Of a DNA stretch of 64,000 bases, positions 11,801 to 22,700 are shown piece after piece. The stretch spans positions 248,001 to 312,000 of the forward strand of contig NW_024103862.1 in the NCBI RefSeq assembly GCF_003945595.2, given 5' to 3'. The DNA is from Pipra filicauda (lineage: Eukaryota; Chordata; Aves; Passeriformes; Pipridae). The position numbers were made by a program, and so were the translations under genes. The first letter of the stretch is position 1. The number at the start of each line of letters is the position of its first letter. The notes under the pieces are model-generated. The model did not search any database and had not been told where the DNA came from. It saw only the letters and a program-made list of their open reading frames with translations.

Positions 11801-14800
11801 ACAAAAGCAACAATACAAAACAGCTAGGCAAACATCTGTCATTTCTCACTTTTCTTCTAAAATCTTTGGTATGACAACTTAATGAACCAAATAACAATTA
11901 CGTACTTTAATTACATATTTTAAATACCTCTTCGAAGAGCTGCCTGCTAAACTCAGATGAGAATAAAAATGATACATTCATTTAATACCTTAAATAATCC
12001 CATCTTGTCAGTACAGTTAGCTTCTCATTTTTGGGAATATTTACATTTTCCAAGTTGGAAACAAAAAGGATTTAAGTTCTGGACCTTTGAAGAAAGAAAG
12101 TAGTGTTTGCAGCTTGTGGCACACTAGAGATCATACAGAAGATATAATTTACCTACTGGCACATCCACTAAGGAGTAAATATATAGTTGGAATACTTCTG
12201 ATCTGACACTTTCCATGACATGAGCAAGTGGTGCATCTTTCAGACATATAACATGGCTAAGCTTCAAACATATTTCACTTGGACAAAAAATCAAGAAGTG
12301 CTGAAGAGTTCTCAGATTTTGAAAACCTAATCTAATTACCTGAAATGATTTAGAACTGAAGTAAAGGTTAGTATTAGATAATCTTCCACAGCATCTACAA
12401 GTTTTGGAGAAGTTCTGTAAATTTTTATTTACGTAAACAATCCTATTTTTAGGAGCTGGACATACTCAGATCACACACAGTTACTTAAATGAGTAATCCT
12501 TAAACATGTAACAGAATTAAAAAGCTAGCAGTGGGTACTTACAGGTTTTCTAGTCTCATACTATTCAAACACAAAAATTAATGCAAAATCTTTCAAAAAT
12601 ACTATTTTTTTTCAGTAAAGACATCAAGAAAAACATAAATGTTCTGTATAATAAACAGTCTGGATATAAATAGAAAAATCTACTGTCAGGAAAAACAAGT
12701 ACATTCATTACCTAGCATAAAAAATTGCTTAGGTACTTACAACACAAGGAAAACATCACAATGTATAATTATATGTGTTTACAAACCGAATAACCTACTT
12801 AGCATCTGCTCAGCATCTGAAAATAGATGCAAGATAACTTGATAAATGCGTAAAGCTGGATGAAAAACTCCAGACTGGAGTTAAGCATTAATTAAGAGGA
12901 TTTTTTCCTGATGTCTGTTGGGGATAGTTCCAGATTTCTGAACATCAGAGATTATACAGTTACTAATTAAACCAAAATTCATGTGCTACAAAAAAAAAGT
13001 GAACTTAGTAATTTGCTTAGAAGTAAAAGAACCAGAAAACAATGCACTTGTTGGAGAAACTAATGCATCTGTATGTATAAATTAATTATTTTTTCTTGAT
13101 TAATAACTATTTATGTTAACAAGGATGCTAGACAGAACTAAGCCTCTGTTGTGTCTATAGTTGTCCAATGCACACAATGCTTACAAAAAAAAGGATTTCT
13201 ATTGGCATTTTTTGGAGGAAAAACCACAGCTTAAACTTCAGAATATAAACATATATATATGTATACACATCCACAGCTTTGTGCATATATATTTTATATT
13301 TCTTACTATATATGTGTATATAGATACACCCAGAATTTAAACATATAATATACACAGAGAAAAAATTGAAAACAATTTTATAGAGACACAGAACTTTCTC
13401 AATTCCACGTGCATTACCTCTTTGCCACTGGGAAAAGACTGGCGCATGCGTAAGTTGAGATCTTTGGCTTATTGCAAAGGGAAGTCTGGCTGACTGATTT
13501 GTGCTTCCTCAACAGTCAGCCCAGAGAGCTTAATAAGGGCTCTTCCATCCTTTCTGAGGAATCCCTTGGTATTGGTGGAAGAAAGGCAGCCAAGTAACTG
13601 ATTTAAACTTAGTATTTATGTTTGAATGATGTGAAGATCCTCAGAGACAACGCCTGAGACTCAGCAGTATGTTTGGAACTATGAAAAACAGCCCTTCTTG
13701 GACAGCACAGTCATTGTAAGTTACTGACTTGCAGTACAACACACTAGGAAGTCCTGATTCCTCTGTAAGTCAAATGCAGAGCAAACCCTAAGTCTTGCCA
13801 TATAGCTTTGTATCAACCAGAACTCCTAAAAGGATCCTAAATATTTAGAGAGTTTTCAGTGCCATAAAAGCTAAGTATGTTATGAAGACTCTGGGCATAG
13901 AGTTTCAATGTTGCCTTTTTACTGCATAAAGAGATTTTCATTCTGTTCCCCAGAGTATAATGCATTTCAAGTAGAAAAAGACAGTATCCTCAAGTCATTA
14001 AGAATCAGTCCTATAGAAGAATTGGGGAATGTAATGCAAGGACATAATGAAATGCACTAGGCAAAAACATTTATGGTGGAAAGAAGATGCTAATTCTCCA
14101 GATTTTGCATGTCACTAATGAATCCAAGTGACAGTGATTTTGACGATAACAATAAAATCAAACATACACATCTAGCTGGTACATTAAAAAAGGGATATAT
14201 AAACCCATTGCTTTAGCACAATTAATAGAGACCTGTGGCTCTTCTTCTTAGTTTACAAGTTTGTACGGGAGTTAAATGTATCTGCACAAACTAACTCAAC
14301 GCTCAGCTCAGGTATGAATTTATGTTCAGGTATGAATTTATTTCTTCTAGCATGATAGGTATCAATATGTCAGTAGTTAAAAGCAAGTCTGGAATTGCCA
14401 CTGGAAAATGTAAAAGATTGCTGTTGCAGTGAGTCATCATAAAAGATTTATAAATGGAATGTCTTGCCATAATTACCTGATTATTCTTTTCTGAAGCACT
14501 TCCAAATGTTGATAACAGACATCAGATAAATCTGTGTCAATTATTAACCATCAATAAACACTCTGGTCAGTTGACAGACTCTTGATTCATATTTAAGGCT
14601 AATTGTAAGTCTGTACCAAGATGCTGGACAACCGTTGCTTAACAGCATTGACAGGGCCATGAACTTTGATTATCCCTTAGCTGCTCTACAAGTCCTATGT
14701 AGTAGGTATACAGGAGCCTAGTGGGCAAAAAGGGACTGTATCGGCCTGAATTCCAAACAAAGAGGCAACATCAAACCAGGATGGGAGGGAACAGCCACTC

Positions 14801-16894
14801 TTTGGACTGATGGCAGGAGGATTCTGTCTAGGATGAAGTACTAATGTAACCTCTGCATGAAGTCTCACTTGGTTTAGATGAATATGTCTTGTGACCACCA
14901 CAGATTTTTGCACAATAATTCTCTTGGGCCTTGATCTCCCAATTGCAATAAACACATTCCTTTGGGCAAAGGCGGGGGGGGGGGGGGATATGCTTCTTTT
15001 ATTCCTCCTACGCTGCAAGAGAAGTATTCTAGAAAAAAAGTGTCAGCTAGTATGTGGAACATAAAGTACCAATAGCTACAGCATGTGGAGAACGGAAATT
15101 CTAGACAGAAACATTAAACACAGGTTGGTTTGGACATCAGAATCTCTCAATTCAAACAAAGGGTTGAAATTCAGAAACTTAGCAGCCTGTGGAGACCCAG
15201 AAAAAAATTAAGAGATTCTAAAAAGACTTAGTTTTTTCAAAGCAGGTCCCCAGTCTAGAGGATGGATTCTCAAGAGGAGTACAGGAAATTTGCTACTTCA
15301 TAGACTCCATCTCTAAATCTAGCTTAGATTCCAGACTCTTAAATATTAGGCCTACCTACAACGCACCTCACAATTAGTCACATCAAAGTGCAGAAGTGCA
15401 TGAGCCAAATGCTGAATTTCACTGTCCTGTCTACAGGATTACCAATTGCAATGCAATTAGGAGTGGATATTCAGTGGTGCATATTGTCCTCATTAAGCCC
15501 TGCTTTTTGGAACCAAGGAATATAGGAACATAAAATGGCTTTTGTTGGGAAAGAAAAAAAAAAAAAGCATGGTCCTACAATTGTTAGTGCACAGTTTTGA
15601 TATAAAAAAATCTCATGAACTTCAAGCAAAAGTAAGATCCACAAACACCCAAAGGAATCTGAATTGACTCCCTAGTTTTTCTGCTGAGAAGGAAATTTAA
15701 AGCTATGACACAAATCTCATGAGTCAAATGAAAAGAACAAAAATCTAATTTTTAAAGCTATTTATGATTAAGGGCCCAATTCGGTTTTTCACATTCTTTT
15801 TTTTTTTTAGATACCTCAATCCTGCAATACATCTGTATGCAAACAATCTTCTCTTACGGTGACTAAACTTGGAAAATCTACAGTACAGAGAAGTCAGAAA
15901 GTAATAGGTGAAGTCTCTTGGGCAACGCTATGTACTCAACATCAAATTCCATGGAAACACAGCTTCCAGTTGGCACACTGTGAATCAGCTTTTGCCCTGG
16001 GAAGATTTGGAAATACTTTCTGCTCCAAAGGTTTAGTGGTTGCCAGTCTTTCTTTAAAAAAAAAAAAAAAAAGGTAAAAATCTGTACCTTTGGACATTAA
16101 AGATATGCATGCACTGTGGCAAAAAGCCATACAAAGAGCCAGGAAAGTACTATGATTTACCAAAACCTGCAAGGAGTGGTGTAAATGACTAAACTTCAAG
16201 AGTAAAGAAGTTTTTACACGTAGTTTTTTTCAGAGTAAGTGTATCGCTGCTAGTAACGAGTAACCTGAGCCCGACAATCATGACAAGGACGTCCTTTCAA
16301 GGATACTGTTTCCTAACCAGAGCTGTAACCTTACCGCACTTACTGCATACGGGAGTGACTGTACCACACTTAACACAACTTTTATGTTACCTCATCGACA
16401 CTGCACAGAACCAGCCACGCTGAATGTGAGACAGCACATTCACTCGGTGCCACGCTAAAGACACGCGTGACAACCAATTAAGTTACACCCTGAAACTCCT
16501 CCGCTGGCCTCGGCCGACCCAGAAGGGCAGAGCTCACTCGCCCACCCAACACCCAGCGATAGCCCCCGTCCGGCTGCTTCCCACGTCCCCGGGCCGGGCC
16601 AGGCCGGTGACAGCCACCGCGGGGGCTCCCCAGGCACCGGGAGATGCCGCCGCCCCCTCCTCCCCCTCCGCTCCGCGGGCGGCCACCGCTGCTCTTTACC
16701 CTCCAGGCCAGGTCCATGTGGAAGTCTCTGGCGCGCAGGAACCGCAGCAGGAAGGCATCGGAGAGGGGCTGCAGCCAGCGCTGTCCGGGCTCTGCCTCCG
16801 CCCTCTGCCGCAGCTCGGCCACGGCGCTGCGCACCCACGGAGCGTGGTCGGGCAGGTCATTGGGGTGCCCCGCGCCCGGCGGACCCTGCAACAT
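2682..16894 (-). CDS. TTPA: alpha-tocopherol transfer protein, five coding exons (277 aa)
   Basis: The coding sequence joins 16700-16894, 9349-9502, 8028-8221, 4773-4883 and 2682-2861, read on the minus strand. The 277 residues align along their whole length with human TTPA (278 aa). TTPA is a cytosolic liver protein that binds RRR-alpha-tocopherol and delivers it to membranes for secretion in lipoproteins. A CRAL-TRIO N-terminal helical domain lies at about residues 10-70 and the CRAL-TRIO lipid-binding domain at about 85-248. The phosphoinositide-contact residues known in human (K190, R192, K217, R221) are all kept here as K187, R189, K214 and R218. R56 and H98 match human R59 and H101, sites of vitamin E deficiency mutations. 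I see no frameshift or internal stop, so the gene looks intact. I chose the start at 16894 because it has G at -3 and gives a first exon close to human length (65 versus 68 codons). Confidence 0.97.
2862..4772 (-). other. TTPA: TTPA intron 4
   Basis: A 1.9 kb intron bounded by CGG|GTGAGT and TTTTAG|GTG. It holds a MIR-like SINE at about 4460-4640 and a GT-rich low-complexity patch near 3661-3690. Nothing else is recognised. Confidence 0.85.
4460..4640 (+). repeat. ancient MIR-like SINE
   Basis: The stretch around 4493-4553 follows the MIR core closely: a 'tagttctg' start, a 'gtaacctcaagcaaattatt' segment and 'aaacctctctgtgtcacagt'. In the MIR consensus these correspond to the tgtgaccttgggcaagt...taacctctctgtgcctcagt region. 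A weaker match to the MIR 3' part ('gcaaatgctttacaat') follows near 4615-4630. MIRs are old amniote SINEs and rare in birds, so divergence is expected. Confidence 0.6.
4773..4883 (-). CDS. TTPA: TTPA coding exon 4
   Basis: A 111-nt, phase 0 exon coding 37 residues. It opens with [16 protein letters not shown] and ends with [11 protein letters not shown]. It carries K187, R189, K214 and R218, which match the human basic residues that contact phosphatidylinositol phosphates. The acceptor is TTGACAG|GATTCC and the donor CGG|GTGAGT. The exon is too short for simple open-frame listing and was found by reading the minus strand. Confidence 0.95.
6052..6093. repeat. 21-bp tandem duplication at CR1 left end
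   Basis: The 21-bp unit starting 'ctggggtgcattaagca' occurs at 6052-6072 and again from 6073. The second copy diverges in its last bases. It duplicates the start of the CR1 fragment. Confidence 0.8.
6052..6666 (+). mobile_element. CR1 retrotransposon 3' fragment
   Basis: A 5'-truncated CR1 non-LTR element. From the left it shows the 'ctggggtgcattaag' start, then decayed reverse-transcriptase C-terminal coding (a stretch reading [19 protein letters not shown] is partly visible). Next comes the block 'gggcactggaacaggctccc', and it ends in the avian CR1 tail 'tattctatgattctatgaa'. Frames are broken by several indels and stops. It sits in TTPA intron 3, opposite to the gene's direction. Confidence 0.9.
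8028..8221 (-). CDS. TTPA: TTPA coding exon 3
   Basis: Codes [16 protein letters not shown], then [22 protein letters not shown] and KKIAAVLT. This is the core of the CRAL-TRIO pocket, close to human residue for residue. The acceptor is CTTCAG|GACAAT and the donor ACA|GTAAGT. The exon is 194 nt long and restores phase 0. Confidence 0.97.
8551..8606. repeat. 28-bp tandem duplication
   Basis: Two adjacent 28-bp units (8551-8578 and 8579-8606) starting 'atccaattgattcatataac' differ at only one base. A partial third start ('tcataactat') follows. Confidence 0.9.
9187..9298. repeat. A/C-rich low-complexity tract (CAAA/CCAAA type)
   Basis: About 110 bp made almost only of A and C, built from aaacc and caaaa units. 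It lies just upstream (plus-strand sense) of TTPA exon 2, so it is GT/T-rich on the transcribed sense strand and lies soon after the exon 2 donor. Confidence 0.85.
9349..9502 (-). CDS. TTPA: TTPA coding exon 2
   Basis: Codes [19 protein letters not shown], then the conserved [12 protein letters not shown] and VLIYRI segments, nearly identical to human. The acceptor is TTTCCAG|TTATTG and the donor ATAG|GTGAGT. The exon is 154 nt long and ends in phase 1, so the last G is shared with exon 3 to make a glycine codon (alanine in human). Confidence 0.97.
13240..13330. repeat. TA/TATG-rich low-complexity patch
   Basis: Irregular runs of 'atatat' and 'tatgtgtatat' across about 90 bp, inside TTPA intron 1. 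Not a clean microsatellite. Confidence 0.7.
14308..14343. repeat. 18-bp tandem duplication
   Basis: The units 'tcaggtatgaatttatgt' (14308-14325) and 'tcaggtatgaatttattt' (14326-14343) are adjacent and differ at one base. Confidence 0.85.
14974..14987 (+). repeat. G14 homopolymer
   Basis: Fourteen consecutive G on the plus strand inside TTPA intron 1. The TTPA pre-mRNA therefore carries C14 here. The true run length may differ because such runs are prone to sequencing error. Confidence 0.9.
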
Positions 16895-17310
16895 CGCCCC
16901 GCTCCGAGGGCACGGCCCGCTCAGCCCCGCCGGCCCCATTGGGACCCGCGGCGCGGCGGAGCCCGGCAGGGCTGCCCCCGCCCCCAGATGGGCTTAACCC
17001 CTGAGCGCCCTCCCAGCCCCGAGGGCAAGGGAGCAGGCAGGTGTGCCGCGTTCCCAGCCGGCCCGGCTGCGACGGCTCGTCTTTCGGGGTTGGGGTTTTT
17101 TTCCGCGTTTATGAACTTGACCAACTTTTAGAATTTTACGCTTTAAGCCCATCTCCTCTTTTTCGCTTACAGCCCTAAAAGCGAGCTGTGACTGCTCCCT
17201 GAGGAAGGCGAGGGGTGGCCCCACGGGGCTGGGAGCCCCCCGACGCTGCGAGCCCCCCGACGCTGCTGCCCACCCGCAGGAGGGTCATCCCGGACCCCTG
17301 GAACCCGCTA
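16440..17310 (-). promoter_or_regulatory. TTPA: CpG island and promoter region of TTPA
   Basis: GC content and CpG density rise sharply against AT-rich flanks and cover TTPA exon 1 and the DNA before it. I see no TATA box at a sensible distance upstream of the ATG at 16894. Transcription would be expected to start at about 16900-17100 on the minus strand, but the exact site cannot be read. Confidence 0.75.
16700..16894 (-). CDS. TTPA: TTPA coding exon 1
   Basis: Codes residues 1-65. It contains the PDHAP stretch matching human PDHSP and the block [11 protein letters not shown], followed by DLAWR at the exon end. The donor reads AGG|GTAAAG on the minus strand and the exon ends in phase 0. The exon lies in a CpG island. 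An in-frame ATG at 16937-16939 would add 15 residues; it has C at -3, while the chosen ATG has G at -3, so the shorter form is preferred. Confidence 0.93.
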
Positions 17311-18343
17311 AGGGTGGCGGCCTGCCTTTTAGGCAGAAATAACCCATCTTTAGATATTATATGGTAAAAAGCCGCAACCTCATTGCAGGTGGGAAGTGCC
17401 GGGTAAACGGGAGATCGGTGCTGGCCGAAAACTGCCTTGGAGCACCTAATCCTTGCCATGGATATGCAGTAAAAGAAATATATCCACTCTGCCTGGAGAA
17501 AGGGTGCTGAAATTGAATTTGGCTTTAGTCCAACTTTGCTGCCCAGCACTGAGTTCATTTATCAAAGGTGAAGAGTTCATTGCTGTTAATAATATTTTTA
17601 TTATAACCTTTTCCTATATTTAGGTGTCCTTTGAGATCTTGCTGGCCTACTGAGGCTAAAAGACTTATTTCATTTAACATACAACTAATAAGGCATACTT
17701 AGGCCTAGTAAAAGGAACTATGTTCCAGATTACTTTCCCCTTTTCTGGCTTTCTACAGCTACACTTAATACTTTTTGATTGATATTTTGGTCATATCTAA
17801 CCATGTCTTGGACTATAAAATACTGCTGAAATGTCTACAGGTATCCTCCTCAGCTTTACAAATGTAAAAAAAAATCTGCCTATCTAAAGGCACATAGGTA
17901 GAAAGTGGGAGGGCTGGGGTTTTTTTGCCAAAAAAAAATAAAACAAATAAGACAGAAACTAGAGGGACTGAATGGGGAATATAAACTTGGAGGGGGAAAG
18001 TGTTGAAGGAAAGGATAAAAACTGGGAAATGTGTGAGTGTGCAGTCAACAGTGTATAGATGTAGACAGGTAGAATGGCAAGGATGTGGGAGGAAGTATGA
18101 ACTTTCCCTAGATCAAGAGGAAAAAGCAAGCTGGAAATATAGGAAGAAACAGAGAGAACAGAATGTGGGACACTGACAGCAGGTTTAAAAAACCCAACCC
18201 TTTTGCTTCAGCACAGAGCAGGACAGAGCCTCTGCAGGAAAAATTGGCATGCAAACATATAACCCAATCATGGGCGGCAGGATAAACAAAGTGATATTCC
18301 AGCAAGGTCATACAGCGCCTTTAAACACCACTTCACAATTTTC

Positions 18344-18388
18344 GAGCACTTAGTTTTGCCATCTCTGTATTTTTACAACTAAGTGCTC
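18344..18388. repeat. perfect 12-bp inverted repeat (hairpin)
   Basis: The arms 'gagcacttagtt' (18344-18355) and 'aactaagtgctc' (18377-18388) are exact reverse complements separated by 21 nt. A transcript of either strand could fold into a 12-bp stem. The stem is short for a microRNA precursor, and I recognise no family. Confidence 0.85.
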
Positions 18389-19690
18389 TGTCTGTGAAAA
18401 AAAAAAGTGTGGGAAAATAGAGATATTTTTCATTACACCCCTCGGCTGAGCAACTCATAACTTTTAACTAGCTCTTCTACAAAATATGGATTGTGATTTT
18501 GGCTTCATATATGAACAAAGTTAGTTTTACTAGCAGTTTCAGTGATTTCCCTCAAGACTGAGTTACAAAAATATCTGTAAATTTAAGGGTTTTTAAATTT
18601 TTTAAATTATTTTATTATAGGAGCCAATACGTTATATACTTGACACTTCATCAGAGCAATTAAAACCTGTTGCAAGATGAATCTTGTAGGCAAAGACTTC
18701 TTTTTGTTTAATTATATTTGGATAAGAGCTCAAGTGTCTAAAAGCTCTGCCTAAATAAATTATTCCTGTTTGTAAACTTTGCCTTGTTTGTGTCCTTGGA
18801 CCAGGATGATTACTGTTACAACAAAGATTTGAAATTGTGGCAATAGCTCTTTGATGTTCCCTTTTGGGATGTTCCTGTGACAAACAGACTTTTAGCAGAT
18901 AGCTGGAATTCCCAGTCCTTCAGCAGAAGCTTTATGTCTGTGTAAAACTCACATAGTATTTTAACAGGTCTTCTGTGGCAAGTGCTCAAGAGGTGTGGAG
19001 GCAATCATGTTAGACTAATTAACATACATATGTACCTGTGCCCCTTTCTTTTACAGGACACTATAAAAATTGTAAAAGATTTTTGAGTTTCAACCCTACA
19101 GTAGTATTTGTATGTTCTTTCTGTGAATGTTATGGGTAAATAGAAGGACCTTGTCTTTCATGCATATGCATTTAAGCTAGCATTGGTAAGAAATTTCATT
19201 AGGATCAAGACTGGGAGTTTAACTTGCAGAGATGCTGAACAGTTAATCTCAGCCACTGGTCATAGCAGGTAGTCAGCATTTCTATAAATTAAGTTCTAGT
19301 TAACTTGCTGAAACTTGTGCAGAGGAAGCCATCATGGAATGTTTAATTTTCAGGTCTTTCATTTTTGTACTAAGAATTCACGTATTTAAAACATTTAAAT
19401 GCAAACACGTGAGTAAAGAAATCAAGACAATAATTGGGACAGTTGATTTATGGGGTGCCAAATGGCTTGCTCTTTCCTCTTGTCTGTCTACTCAAAGAAG
19501 CATACACCAGGTAAAACAAAATAACCCTGCTCTAACAAAAAAATACACTTGTTTGTTCTTCAAGATTATCACATATTACAGGGTGAATAGATACTTGGTA
19601 AGAGCTAAAAAAAGTTTATTAACTAGAAAAAGAGGAAATTGCATGCACATGAAAAAATATTACCTATCCCTCTGGTATTTATTATGTAGA

Positions 19691-19720
19691 AGTAAAAAAA
19701 CCCCAAACCCCCAAACCAAC
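19691..19720. repeat. C/A-rich low-complexity tract
   Basis: About 30 bp of A and C runs, including 'ccccaaacccccaaacc'. The opposite strand is G/T-rich with four G runs. It is not a telomere array. Confidence 0.6.
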
Positions 19721-22700
19721 AGTCCTACACAAGCTAACTCCTATACAAATGCAAGCTTCCAGTGCAATCCAGAACAGAGTCATATCAGTAGGACTCCCAG
19801 TTTGTCATAGGAATCTGTTCATGTAAAGTACTTCAAAATTGGAATATTTTTGTTGAAGAAAGAAATCTTTCAAACTAAGCAAAACCGAACTGAGAACTCA
19901 TGTCTGTATCTGAAGGCTGACCATTTTGTACAGCTGAAAGGAGTGTATAATGGTTGTCATCCTTCTCTGAATCCATCCTGCAGGAATGACCCAGCATAGT
20001 AGCGAGGAAGTTGCCTTTCAGTGCAACTGAAACCCTAAAGTGTAACTGATCTGGTTGCAGTAAATATTTTCTGATTTTTGTCTGAATTTCTCCGTGATCC
20101 ATCCTTCCTGATGTCTGTCTACTCACTGGTGCTGATAGCATTGCTTGAAACTATGTCAAAGCCTTTTCTATTTTGCTAGACCAAAAGCTTCCAATATACT
20201 GTCTGGCAAGATTGGTGACTCAGCGACTTAGCAATAGCCTTTTAAAGTCTTACTCTATAATATAATTCAGCAATCTCAGCAGACAGCTGGTGGTAGGTAC
20301 ATGGCAGAGAACTTGGCTTTCATTTTACAGCACAATAGGCTATTTACAAAACCATCTTGGTGTAAAAATAATTTTAAAAAAGGAGTGTAGTATAAGCACA
20401 GCCCAAATCTCAAATTAAATCTAGTTTACTCTGCTCTGTAAGACACTGCAATCCTTGGTGTGTGATGAAATAATGAAAAACACTCATGGCCAGGAACTCA
20501 AGGACTGAGCAAGTGATGAAGGAGAAAGACTTTGATCCTGCTGTCTTGCTGTAGGAACAGTATGAATCATCAGCTTATTTACTGCCAGATTTATGGACAT
20601 CCCCTTGAAGTTTGAGCTTATTATGGAAGCAATAAGGACTTGATAGACCCAGCTCTGTCACATGGCTGTGAGAATATGCAGCACATTATATGTGTTTAAA
20701 GAGAAGAAAGACTTGTAAGTTCCTTAACTCTCATGTCTTCTGCCTTTCAATTTAATCTGTGCCCATACCTAATGGGGAAGGATTTACCCATTGGTTGTAT
20801 TTTTAATGAAATACTTCAGGCTTTATTTTCACCTCTCACAGTTTTCTACTTATCATTCATTTTCAGTTGAAATTTAACCAAATTAACCCTGGTGAGGTTA
20901 ATTAACTGGTGAGGTGGTGAGGAGGAGCCAAAAAACCTCCCAAACTAGCAAACACAACAGCTCTTCAATAAAGAGCAGCTTCTCATTATTCCCTGCATCT
21001 CTGTGTTTCACAACTTCTGTCTGTGACAGTGTGTTTAGTCTGGCTGGCAATAGTGTCCCTCCCTGAGACCTCTGCTCACAATTTTTTGCTGCTTTTGCAG
21101 CTTATCAACATTTTCACTGTATAAGCATACTGATGGTAAAAGATGCTAACTCAGGTTGCTGGGGCTCACAGAAAAGCTGCGAGCAAAATGTGTGCATTCA
21201 CATGCCCTCTCTTTCCTGTATGCATTCCAGCATATGGTTTCTGCCTGCAAGGTAGCAGTCTATGGGTTATGATTTGCTGTAGCAAGTTCCTCTTTCCCTT
21301 TAATGCCAAGTACTCAAACGAGGTGTGTTGTTTCAAGGTGTGGTTCTTTGCTGCCTTGTACTGAATTTGATCACACTCTGCAGCTAGTTCATCCTGTTGT
21401 ATTTTTATTCCTGTTTAGGCTACACAGCAGGATACACAGAGTAATAAATGCAAGCCCTGGCACAGAAGCAGTGTCCAGTGTCCTCAAATTTTTGCCTGGG
21501 AAGATGACTTTAAATGAAGTTTTACCTGCCAGGGAGTTAGATGTTGACTCTGTACTCTCAATATGTGGCTATCTTGGAGTCCTGCACTGGAATTCTGCAC
21601 TGAAATAGTTATCTTTCACTTCCATACCAGATAAGCTGACACATTTTCCTCTTATTTTTGTGACTATTATAATTCTATACACCTCAGCAAGATAAATGCA
21701 AACTTTTCTTTGGATCTTATATTTTATTAGGATTTAGGTTTTTATTTCACTTATGCTTTAAATAGATCATCTGTCCTGATGATTTACGCAGCTGTCATTC
21801 TCTTTCTAGATAGGAGGGAATCCAGCATATTACATTGTAAAAGAATGAGAGACATGCAACACAGTTATTCTTCCTAAGTTATATGGAAAAGAGAAGCTTT
21901 TATTTCTGGAAAACACTGAGATATGTGTTAAGCTGAGGTCTGCTACTACTGACATTGTTGGAATACTATACAAGAACATGACTGTACAGATCAATTCTTA
22001 CAATAAAGAGACAACTAGCCATATCTAAGATTATAATGAAGAAAATGTGGTATTGTAATTTTTTTTTCAAAATATGTTTTTGTTGTAAAACATAGATTTA
22101 TTTATTTTTTGAATAATGCTGTTAATCAATTCTGTTAGTAGATATTTTAATGAGCAATTCTAAGATACATCAAGTCAATTAGATGTGACCAAACCACCAT
22201 TCTGTTCAAAACAATGTCCATCTTCTCACCTAGACAAGTTTTGGACTGCCAAAATATAGGTGCTATGACTAGAATTGAGCTCCTGTAACAAACTGCTATG
22301 CATAATCTATGCATTATTTACATTATACCTGAACTTAAATAAAAACTTTAGCCCTCACATCTTTTCATGTACTCATGTACCATCAGTGGTACATGGTATT
22401 TATCAGAACGCATCCCTACTGCTAAACAGGTTTGCAAGGTGGAGAAGAATGTATTGCACTGCCTTTTATTCCAAGCAAATAAAAAAAATTTACCTTGTCA
22501 TGATTTAGATACTCAAAAAAAATCAGGCATCAATAAACGCTGTGTCTTTACAGGAAAAGAAACTGTTTGAGTCCAGACAGATACATCACTGGCTTAAACT
22601 CCTTATGAATACTCTTTACAAATATTCTTTTGAGTAGGTGAGAAAATAGCTACCCTTCTATCTTAATTTTTGTTCCACACACTGGTTTAAAAACTGTTTT

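Larger units (their letters stand above)
9503..16699 (-). other. TTPA: TTPA intron 1
   Basis: The 7.2 kb first intron, bounded by AGG|GTAAAG and TTTCCAG|TTATTG. It holds an 18-bp tandem repeat (14308-14343), a TA-rich patch (13240-13330), a G14 homopolymer (14974-14987) and an A17-class run near 16057-16073. No coding exon or recognisable transposon is seen. Confidence 0.8.

Noticed and set aside
16607..17131. 174-codon plus-strand frame opposite TTPA exon 1
   Set aside because: A CpG-island shadow of the TTPA exon and promoter on the other strand.
19334..19810. 158-codon open frame in the intergenic spacer (plus strand)
   Set aside because: No recognisable domain, an AT-driven lysine and serine-rich composition, no splice or promoter context and a low-complexity C-terminal part. 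It looks like a chance frame.
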